Part shown: positions 56,420-64,000 of the stretch, one piece after another
How positions within the stretch are numbered: the first letter of the stretch is position 1
How the letters are laid out: every line of letters starts with the position of its first letter
Assembly (NCBI GenBank): GCA_018266795.1
Contig: JAFDZV010000042.1
Coordinates: 23,576-87,575 of the forward strand
Direction of reading: 5' to 3'
Origin: Bacteroidota bacterium
Lineage (GTDB): Bacteria; Bacteroidota; Ignavibacteria; OLB7
Length of the DNA stretch: 64,000 bases
The notes under the pieces: generated by a model
Database searches by the model: none
Seen by the model: only the letters and a program-made list of their open reading frames with translations
Told to the model about the DNA's origin: nothing
Program-made: the position numbers and the translations under genes

Positions 56420-57700
56420 CTACTTGTCCGCCTCCCCCATCACCGGATCGATGGAGCCGATAACGGCCACAACATCGGAGATCATCGCTCCCTCGCACAT
56501 CGGAACCAGCGCCTGCAGATTGCAGAATGATGGCGAGCGGATCTTCAGGCGCCACGGATGGCCGGTGCCGTCGGAGACGAGATAGAACCCGAGCTCGCCC
56601 TTCGGCGCCTCGATCGCATGGTACACCTCCCCCTTCTCCGGCATCGTGCCGAAGTTGATCACCATGAAGTCGTGGATCAGCTCCTCCATCTTCGTGTAGA
56701 TCTCCTGCTTCTGCGGCAGCACGTTGTGCATGCCGTCCGCCATGATCGGCCCTTCCGGAATCTTCCCCAGCAACTGGAGCACGATCTTCACGGACTCCTT
56801 CATTTCATCGCCGCGCGTGAGATAGCGTGCCAGGCAGTCGCCGTCGGAGTAGGTGATCACGTTGAAGTCCAGCTCATCGTACAGCAGATACGGCTCATCG
56901 CGGCGCAGGTCGTGCGGAACGCCGGAGCCGCGCAGGCATGCGCCCGTGAGGCCCAGATCGATCGCCTGCTCCCTGGTGACCACGCCGACACCGGCCGCAC
57001 GCTGGATGAAGATGCGATTGCGGTTTACCAGCCCCTCGAAGTCGCGGAGGTTGGCCGGGAACTCGTCGATGAACTTGCGGATCATCGGGATCACATCGGG
57101 CGTGAACTCCGTCGCCACACCGCCGATGCGCGCATAGCTGGTGGTGAAGCGGGCGCCGCAGATCTTCTCGAAGATATCGTACAGCTTCTCGCGCTCGCGG
57201 AACGTCCAGAGCAGCATCGTGATCGCCCCCACGTCCATGGCCATCGCCCCCATCGCCATCAGATGCGAGGAGATGCGGGCAAGCTCCGAGATCATCGTCC
57301 GGATCCATACCGCGCGAGGCGGCACCTCGATCCCGGCGGCCTTCTCCACCGTCATCGCCATCGCAACGTTGTTGGACATCGGCGACATGTAGTCCAGCCG
57401 GTCCGTGTGCGGCAGAAACTCGTGGTAGGTCATCCCCTCGGCAATCTTCTCGTACCCGCGGTGCAGATAGCCAAGCTCCGGCACGCACTTCTCCACGGTC
57501 TCACCGTCCAGACGCAGCAGCACGCGAAGCACACCGTGCGTGGCCGGATGCTGCGGCCCCATGTTGAGCACCATCGTGTTCTCGAGCGGATCGCGTCCCT
57601 CGAGCGTGATCGTGGTGTCCTTGTCGATGATCTTCCCGAGGATCTTCCGCTGGCGTGCGTCGAAGACCCGTTCGAGCGTGGACGTTGTATTGGGGTTCAT
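56420..57700 (-). CDS. nuoD: NADH-quinone oxidoreductase subunit D
   Basis: 426 residues. LNMGPQHPATHGVLRVLLRL, GYLHRGYEKIAE, YMSPMSNNVAM and GACLRGSGVPHDLRRDEPY are conserved NuoD stretches forming the quinone site; the C-terminus has the family's DPVMGE-type ending (GSIDPVMGEADK). It is part of the peripheral arm of complex I. The ATG at 57700 has AAGGA upstream. Unusually, a yegP-like gene, not nuoC, is its immediate upstream neighbour. Confidence 0.95.
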   Translation of the reverse strand: MNPNTTSTLERVFDARQRKILGKIIDKDTTITLEGRDPLENTMVLNMGPQHPATHGVLRVLLRLDGETVEKCVPELGYLHRGYEKIAEGMTYHEFLPHTDRLDYMSPMSNNVAMAMTVEKAAGIEVPPRAVWIRTMISELARISSHLMAMGAMAMDVGAITMLLWTFREREKLYDIFEKICGARFTTSYARIGGVATEFTPDVIPMIRKFIDEFPANLRDFEGLVNRNRIFIQRAAGVGVVTREQAIDLGLTGACLRGSGVPHDLRRDEPYLLYDELDFNVITYSDGDCLARYLTRGDEMKESVKIVLQLLGKIPEGPIMADGMHNVLPQKQEIYTKMEELIHDFMVINFGTMPEKGEVYHAIEAPKGELGFYLVSDGTGHPWRLKIRSPSFCNLQALVPMCEGAMISDVVAVIGSIDPVMGEADK

Positions 57701-57763
57701 CGCGTGATCCTTCAATGATATTCTCGTGTGCTCTCGCGGCACGTGAACATGCAGTGCCTGCAA

Positions 57764-58099
57764 TCAGACTGTCAGGTCGTGAAGCGGCGCGGCAGGCGCA
57801 TTGTGCTGCACCGATGCAATGCCGTGCTCCATTGCGGAGTGCGAGCTGTACATCTCGCTGTTACCGATAATCTCGCCGTTGCCCGCCTTCAACACGAAGT
57901 AGGGCGATCCATCAACCGCCACCTTCCGTTCGAAGCGCTGGTCGTGCCGGGCATTGTTCCGCACGGACTCGATGCCGTTCTCCGCACCCTGCCGGTGAAC
58001 GTAGGTCTCGCTGGTGAGAATGATCTCGCCGTTGGCCGCCACCAGATTGAAGCGGAATTGATCGTTCGAGGTTCTTCTGAGTTCGAATCTGCCTGCCAT
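57764..58099 (-). CDS. YegP-like UPF0339 (DUF1508) protein
   Basis: 111 residues made of two DUF1508 repeats: FELRRTSNDQFRFNLVAANG with EIILTSETY, then YFVLKAGNGEIIGNSEMY with SAMEHGIASVQHNA. Each repeat ends in a helix containing ENGIESVRNNA or similar. The fold is known structurally; function is not. GGAGG precedes the start. It sits between nuoC (114 bp upstream) and nuoD (63 bp downstream) on the same strand, inside what would normally be a continuous nuo operon. Confidence 0.9.
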   Translation of the reverse strand: MAGRFELRRTSNDQFRFNLVAANGEIILTSETYVHRQGAENGIESVRNNARHDQRFERKVAVDGSPYFVLKAGNGEIIGNSEMYSSHSAMEHGIASVQHNAPAAPLHDLTV

Positions 58100-58212
58100 A
58101 ACTCCTCCGTGGTTTCATTGCGGCCTCACGGCCGCGGCCTCGCGGCCATGGAACAACAGTGTGTCTGGGGGAGAGCAGAGGGACAGAGAGAGAGCCTGCG
58201 CAGGCGAACCCG

Positions 58213-58749
58213 TTACGGCTTGCGCTCGGGAAGCGGAAGCGATCCGGGGATGCCCATCATCGGGAAGTCCTTGCGGAGCGGATAGAGCGGCTCGCCGCTC
58301 ACCGGATCCAGGAAGTCCTCCGGCATGTACATGCGCCTGAGATCGGGATGGCCGTCGAAGATGATCCCGTGCATGTCGTACGCTTCGCGCTCGTACCAGT
58401 TGGCGCTGCCGTAGAGCGGGACCAGCGAGTCCACATGCGGCGCCTTCTCCTCGGTAAAGCACTTCACCCGGAGACGGTAGTTGAAATCGAGCGACCAGAA
58501 GTTGTAGATCAACTCGAAGCGCTGCTTGCGGCGGTTCCAATCCACGGCGCAGACATCCTTGAGCATGTCGAAGTGAAGGCTCGGCGTGTTCTTCAACACG
58601 TCCGCAACCTCCAGCAGACGCTCGCGCGGCACGGTGACGGAAAGCTCGTTGCGATGCTCGGTGATCGAAAAGGTATCGCTGCCGAAATGCCCGGCCAGAA
58701 CCGGAAGTACGGCATTCTTGACTTGTTCGAGGCGTTCAGCTGATGTCAT
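58213..58749 (-). CDS. nuoC: NADH-quinone oxidoreductase subunit C
   Basis: 178 residues. The 30-kDa subunit signature is present (DMLKDVCAVDWNRRKQRFEL, WEREAYDM-type NWYEREAYDMHGIIFDGHPD, RRMYMPEDF, YPLRKDFP). It belongs to the peripheral arm of complex I. There is no Shine-Dalgarno sequence; a TAAGTTTG box ends 7 nt before the ATG. nuoA and nuoB are not upstream, so the nuo genes are split in this genome. Confidence 0.94.
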   Translation of the reverse strand: MTSAERLEQVKNAVLPVLAGHFGSDTFSITEHRNELSVTVPRERLLEVADVLKNTPSLHFDMLKDVCAVDWNRRKQRFELIYNFWSLDFNYRLRVKCFTEEKAPHVDSLVPLYGSANWYEREAYDMHGIIFDGHPDLRRMYMPEDFLDPVSGEPLYPLRKDFPMMGIPGSLPLPERKP

Positions 58750-58756
58750 AGCAGGA

Positions 58757-58764
58757 CAAACTTA
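58757..58764 (-). promoter_or_regulatory. -7 box just upstream of nuoC
   Basis: TAAGTTTG on the minus strand fully matches TAnnTTTG and ends 7 nt before the ATG. No TTG at -33. Confidence 0.5.
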
Positions 58765-58849
58765 CGGAAACTCCACCGCGATGCAGCGAAGCAGGGAGGA
58801 AAAAGTATGTGCGGGTACCGGGATGGGAGTGCTTCGGGTCCAACGGGAA

Positions 58850-58918
58850 GTTAGTGGTCGGTTGTCAGTAGTCATTGGCGAAGAAGCGCGCACAACTGAC
58901 CACGAACTACTGACTACT
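58850..58918. repeat. GTCAGT-type inverted repeat
   Basis: TTAGTGGTCGGTTGTCAGTA and CAACTGACCACGAACTACTG pair imperfectly; same family as 38475-38549. Confidence 0.75.
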
Positions 58919-58925
58919 GCCCCCC

Positions 58926-59771
58926 CTACAGCCTCCCCGAATACTCCCGGAGAAACTTCTTCTCCTCCTCGGTGAGGGCGTTGTAGCTCTTCTCGCTGAT
59001 CTTCTCCAGGATGGCGTTCAGGCGCTCCTCATCGCTCATCTCCCGGGCCACCCCCTTCTGGAACGGAGTCCGCGCGCGGGTCTGCGCCTGCAGCGAAACA
59101 CGGCGGGGCTCCTGCGCCGCCGGCACGCGTTCCGAGTTCACGCGATTGAACGTTGCGGCGCGCTCCATGGAACGAATGGGCCGCAGCAGGAACGGATACT
59201 TCTGGAAGCGGGCATGGAAGTAGGCCGCGCCGAGTATCAGCCCAAGCCAGCCATCACCAAGTATCCGAACCACCGCCAGAAACGATCCCTCCATCATGAA
59301 CGATTCCACGACCACCGCGAGCGCAATCACCGTAACCAGAATCCACGTGCGGATGCGGAAGAAAAAGAAGAAGGTGATGGTGCTCCTCGGAAACAGGTAG
59401 AGATAGCCGATCAGGATGAAGAGGCCAAGGTTCGCCGGGCCAAACATCGCCATGTTGTGCGAGGAAGCCAGCAGGAGAAAGAGGAGGCCGCTAACGAACG
59501 TGAACGCCAGGAGAAGAAGACCGAAGTTCTTCCAGCCAAGCATCCCCTCCACCTCCTCGCCCGGTGAGTAGAACGCGAAGAGCCCAACCATGATGCCGAA
59601 CCACCATGCGCCAACGGGATAGGTTACCAGGCGCCACACCTCCCAGCCGGGATAGACCTTCATCGGGATGAGACCCGTGAACGCGTTCACGGCGCCGCCG
59701 CTCTTCACCGCGATCAACACGATAAGCGCGAAGCACATCAGCAGCAGTATGCGGGAGATCGAGGTCGGCAT
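58926..59771 (-). CDS. Rhomboid-fold protein, probably catalytically inactive
   Basis: 281 residues with six or more hydrophobic segments (about 8-25, 55-70, 84-104, 112-125, 135-155, 160-175) and a soluble C-terminal tail ending MSDEERLNAILEKISEKSYN ALTEEEKKFLREYS, a tail typical of Bacteroidota rhomboid-family proteins. The position of the catalytic GxSG is FGPANLG (about 110-116), with no Ser, so protease activity is unlikely. An active rhomboid gene is next upstream. A TTG-N20-TAGTTTG promoter at 59907-59936 supports a start near 59771 or 59816. Confidence 0.8.
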   Translation of the reverse strand: MPTSISRILLLMCFALIVLIAVKSGGAVNAFTGLIPMKVYPGWEVWRLVTYPVGAWWFGIMVGLFAFYSPGEEVEGMLGWKNFGLLLLAFTFVSGLLFLLLASSHNMAMFGPANLGLFILIGYLYLFPRSTITFFFFFRIRTWILVTVIALAVVVESFMMEGSFLAVVRILGDGWLGLILGAAYFHARFQKYPFLLRPIRSMERAATFNRVNSERVPAAQEPRRVSLQAQTRARTPFQKGVAREMSDEERLNAILEKISEKSYNALTEEEKKFLREYSGRL

Positions 59772-60169
59772 CGTTGCTCGTGAGTCCGGCCGCGAACGCA
59801 GCGCCGGACTCGTCATGGATACGGAAGTGGGAATCTCTCGAACGCTCCCTACCGCCGCTCTGCCTGGCACGAAACGCAGGGGAACGGAGCCTTCGTTGAA
59901 GGCGCGCAAACTAGCACGCGAAGCGGCGCCGCGCAATTGTCGTGGGCGCAGGGATTGAAGGATCCGGCAGAATCGTGCGGCCGGCTGCATACAGGATGGT
60001 CCGATGAGGATGTGACGATGCGACACTGCCTCCGCGCGCGCGGGATCTGCCTCCCATCCGCAGAGCACGGTCTCAGTCTGCACCCGGCATCATCCGCTGT
60101 CATCGAGCGTTCGTTGCGGCCATGATCATGAGAGGATGATTCAGCGGAGGAAGATCAGCAGAGAATGAA
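59772..60169. other. Region between the two rhomboid genes
   Basis: No gene. It holds the promoter at 59907-59936 and, at its right end, a degenerate duplication of the rhomboid 3' end (60139-60184). Confidence 0.5.
59907..59936 (-). promoter_or_regulatory. Promoter of rhomboid-fold gene
   Basis: On the minus strand TTG, 20 nt, TAGTTTG (one base shorter than TAnnTTTG). Confidence 0.45.
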
Positions 60170-60184
60170 TCAGCGGAGGAAGAA
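60139..60184. repeat. Duplication of the rhomboid gene 3' end
   Basis: TTCAGCGGAGGAAGA occurs at about 60140-60154 and, as ATCAGCGGAGGAAGAAG, at about 60169-60185. The second copy carries the stop codon and last codons (FFLR) of the rhomboid gene. Confidence 0.7.
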
Positions 60185-60775
60185 GACGATGCCGGGAGCC
60201 ACAGCGAACGTGGCAACCAGACCGGCCACGGCACCGGCCAGATGCGCCTCGTGGCCGATGTTGTCGTTCAGGCGGCGCATCGCGTAGATGGAGTACCCAA
60301 CGTAGAGCACGGCGAACAGCACGGCCGGCATCGGAATGAAGAACACCTGCAGAGTCTCGAGCGGCGCAAAGAGGCAGAAGGAGAAGACCACACCGGAGAT
60401 GGCTCCCGATGCCCCCACCGCACCGTAGCCCGGCGTGTTCCGGTACTTGAAGTAGGGATACAGACTGCCGGCCAGCATGCTCACCAGATAGATCACCATA
60501 TAGGCCACGCGCCCGCCGGTGGTCATGTAGATCACCTGCTCCAGCACGCCCCCCATGAAGTAGAGGGTCATCATGTTGAAGAAGAGATGATAGGGATCGG
60601 CGTGAACGAACGCGCTGGTGATGAGCTGATGATACTCCCGCTGCGCCCGCATGCGGTACGGCGTCAGCGCAAGCTGCGAGAGCACGCGGCGGTTGAAGAA
60701 CGCATAAACGCTGATCGCGATGTTGATGATGATGAGCGCCAGCGTGACGGGTGTTTCGGCAAAGGAGAGTTCCAT
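60170..60775 (-). CDS. Rhomboid family intramembrane serine protease
   Basis: 201 residues with six membrane segments, the minimal rhomboid core. HLFFNMMTLYFMGGVLEQVI is the conserved HxxxN region of helix 2. The nucleophile lies in GAVGASGAISGVV (Ser about 123) and the catalytic His in HEAHLAGAVAGL (about 178). It cleaves membrane proteins within or near transmembrane helices. No Shine-Dalgarno sequence; a TATATTGC box ends 4 nt before the ATG. The inactive rhomboid-fold gene lies directly downstream on the same strand. Confidence 0.92.
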   Translation of the reverse strand: MELSFAETPVTLALIIINIAISVYAFFNRRVLSQLALTPYRMRAQREYHQLITSAFVHADPYHLFFNMMTLYFMGGVLEQVIYMTTGGRVAYMVIYLVSMLAGSLYPYFKYRNTPGYGAVGASGAISGVVFSFCLFAPLETLQVFFIPMPAVLFAVLYVGYSIYAMRRLNDNIGHEAHLAGAVAGLVATFAVAPGIVFFLR

Positions 60776-61104
60776 CGGCGCAATATAGGAGCGGGCGGGT
60801 TAGTAGTCATCAGCCGGTTGGTCAGTGGTCAGTTGTCATTAGTCAGTTGCGCCCGCCGGACAATCCGCAGGCGCTGCACACGGTCGTCACACAGCAGCCG
60901 GTTGCGCCCTCCGGACGGGCCGCAGGCGTTGCCGGCCGCCGCTACACGGCATCCGTTGGAATGACAGACAACTGACGACTGACTACCAACCACTGACCCG
61001 ACCGCCCCAGGCCGTGGCCGGCACCGGCGGCCAACCCGGCAATACTGCACCGAGCAGCAATACCACGCCCTACACCCTGTCACACGTACCCCGCAAAAAA
61101 GTTC
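60776..61104. repeat. Repeat-rich region upstream of tRNA genes
   Basis: No gene. GTCAGT-type repeats at about 60799-60850 and, inverted, at about 60963-61000 (GACAACTGACGACTGACTAC). Between them is CGCCCGCCGGACAATCCGCA and CGCCCTCCGGACGGGCCGCA, a diverged direct repeat about 60 bp apart. Confidence 0.7.
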
Positions 61105-61136
61105 TTGGAAAGCGAGGACCCCGGAGCGTAGATTTG
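61105..61136 (+). promoter_or_regulatory. Promoter of the tRNA-Phe/tRNA-Pro unit
   Basis: TTG (61105-61107), 21 nt, TAGATTTG (61129-61136), 37 nt before the mature 5' end of tRNA-Phe. Confidence 0.65.
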
Positions 61137-61173
61137 CGGTCCGTTCGAGAAAAAACGAACGTTTGGCATATCC

Positions 61174-61246
61174 GGTCAGGTAGCTCAGTTGGTAGAGCAA
61201 TGGACTGAAAATCCATGTGTCGGGGGTTCAAATCCCTCCCTGACCA
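61174..61246 (+). tRNA. tRNA-Phe (anticodon GAA)
   Basis: Complete cloverleaf: acceptor GGTCAGG/CCTGACC, D-arm GCTC/GAGC, anticodon stem ATGGA/TCCAT with loop CTGAAAA (GAA), T-arm GGGGG/CCCTC with TTCAAAT, discriminator A. CCA is not encoded. It shares a promoter and terminator with the tRNA-Pro 58 bp downstream. Confidence 0.95.
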
Positions 61247-61304
61247 CAGGACGGACGCGGAGGCCGCGTCCGGGCTGGGGACTCCCCGGCGACAATTTGG
61301 AAGA

Positions 61305-61378
<74 letters not shown>

Positions 61379-61388
61379 CTTGGAAGAG

Positions 61389-61420
61389 AAGCCCCGGCTC
61401 AGAGATGAGCCGGGGCTTTT
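61389..61420 (+). terminator. tRNA operon terminator
   Basis: AAGCCCCGGCTC / GAGCCGGGGCTT stem with a 6-nt loop, followed by TT and GCGTTGGG; starts 11 nt after tRNA-Pro. Confidence 0.9.
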
Positions 61421-61668
61421 GCGTTGGGGAATGCGAAGCACGCGGGCGCGGCCTTCATCATGTGCGTGCGCGTCAGGATTGCTCCACGACCACCGGCGAC
61501 GTCACGTACCACACATAATGGACTTCCATCGAGATGGCCGTGAACATATCTTCTTGCCATGGAGTTGTACCAGTTCCGAACGGCACTGTGCGACGGCGGT
61601 TACTTCCGGCATACCCCACTCCTACGGCGCGTTAATAATTCTCGTACAATCAAGATCCTGGAGGACCC

Positions 61669-62082
61669 ATGTCTTATCGGAGCATACTTCCACGCCGTAT
61701 TGTGTGGACCATCATAGTAGCCGCCGCCGTCGTTGTGGCAGGCGCCGAAACAGCTCGCGCACAGTGTACGGGCGTCTTTCATGTAGCCGATTTCCCCGAG
61801 GGTGGCCCATGCTTCGCACTGTCGTTCCCGCCGTGCTACGAAGTTGCGGGCACCAACTATCTGAAGTTCACCGGCAATGGTACATACACGAATCCGTTAT
61901 GCTGTGCGCCCGGCCCCGATCATCACGTTTCACTGACGATCGCCGGAACGCTCGTCGAATCCGGCGAAACCAAGACGATCACATCGGAATGCGGCTGCGC
62001 AAGCGCAACGGTTGGGCTCACGGACGCAAGTGGAGTTGTGAATATCAACCTGACCTATCTCGGACCAGCCTCGTGCCCGTAA
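61669..62082 (+). CDS. Small secreted Cys-rich protein
   Basis: 137 residues. An N-terminal signal peptide with a basic start (SYRSILPRRIVWTIIVAAAV, cleavage after ARAQ) is followed by a ~105-residue domain containing nine Cys (QCTG, GPCFAL, PPCYEV, PLCCAP, ECGCAS, SCP). The C-terminal half reads as beta strands (HHVSLTIAGTLVESGETKTI, GVVNINLTYLG). GGAGGA precedes the ATG. No family recognised; disulfide-bonded extracellular protein is inference. A terminator-like inverted repeat follows at 62186-62222. Confidence 0.7.
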   Translation: MSYRSILPRRIVWTIIVAAAVVVAGAETARAQCTGVFHVADFPEGGPCFALSFPPCYEVAGTNYLKFTGNGTYTNPLCCAPGPDHHVSLTIAGTLVESGETKTITSECGCASATVGLTDASGVVNINLTYLGPASCP

Positions 62083-62185
62083 TGTGATGCGCCTGTTTGC
62101 ACGGTGTGCGAAGCAAACGACGGATGATGTCACATGCACCTCATCCCCGCACAACCACATACAGACCCTCCCGCGGCGAAACGAG

Positions 62186-62222
62186 AACAGTCCCGGTTCA
62201 TCAACGATGAGCCGGGACTGTT
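62186..62222. terminator. Bidirectional terminator
   Basis: AACAGTCCCGGTTCAT pairs with ATGAGCCGGGACTGTT (one G-U position), 5-nt loop, between the convergent Cys-rich protein gene and katG. Confidence 0.8.
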
Positions 62223-62316
62223 GCGTTGTGGGAAAATCGACCGAGATCGTATCAATCCCCGCGCCCTGCGGTATACCGCCGATCCGGGGAACGCTCTCGA
62301 AAACGATTGCGCACGA

Positions 62317-64000
<1,684 letters not shown>

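Overview
The window is about 60% GC and dense with genes. It most likely comes from a member of the Bacteroidota/Chlorobi side of the FCB group, possibly a Kapabacteria-like lineage. Three secreted proteins end in type IX secretion (T9SS) C-terminal domains. Several intergenic regions carry the Bacteroidota-type promoter (TTG or TTTG, 19-21 nt, then TAnnTTTG or a close variant). The gene content fits too: GSI-alpha glutamine synthetase without an adenylylation tyrosine, paired M16 peptidases, YfhO, and a rhomboid pair. The phylum assignment is inference; no rRNA lies in the window.

Layout. 1-2701: a truncated membrane Fe-S oxidoreductase and a divergent NDH-2. 3214-3984: a decayed IS256-type transposase. 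4199-9476: exported proteins (a beta-repeat protein, a T9SS protein, a GH44 glycosidase, two charge-patterned helical proteins). 9697-13264: purB, an Lrp/AsnC regulator and glnA. 13771-19849: small proteins, a choice-of-anchor B T9SS protein, a KDPG aldolase-like enzyme, 1-Cys peroxiredoxin and a lipoprotein. 19943-24956: a trypsin-like/PDZ protease, a UBP-type zinc finger and an M16 pair. 25207-34743: a pseudouridine synthase, an ABC exporter, queA, a methyltransferase, a GroES-like protein, trxB and frr. 34800-43239: proline dehydrogenase, YfhO, xseAB, a lipoprotein and pckA. 43491-50831: gyrB, a DUF721 protein, recF, dnaN, recX and a CPXCG protein. 51207-62082: an M28 peptidase, mtaB, nuoD-yegP-nuoC, two rhomboid-fold proteins, tRNA-Phe and tRNA-Pro. 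The window ends inside katG (62317 onward).

How it works together. dnaN, recF, the DUF721 gene and gyrB form a classic replication block, but dnaA is not in front of dnaN. Central metabolism is represented by glnA, pckA, proline dehydrogenase, KDPG aldolase, NDH-2 and two complex I subunits. Oxidative defence is covered by peroxiredoxin, thioredoxin reductase and KatG. Most convergent gene pairs are separated by strong inverted-repeat terminators.

Two themes stand out. First, several genes without a Shine-Dalgarno sequence have a -7-like box ending only 3-7 nt before the start codon, which predicts leaderless mRNAs. Second, most gene-free stretches hold short dispersed repeats (at least seven families, often as inverted copies), tandem duplications over gene ends, and decayed genes. 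I found no CRISPR array, prophage, defence island or biosynthetic cluster, and no single obviously undescribed multi-gene system.
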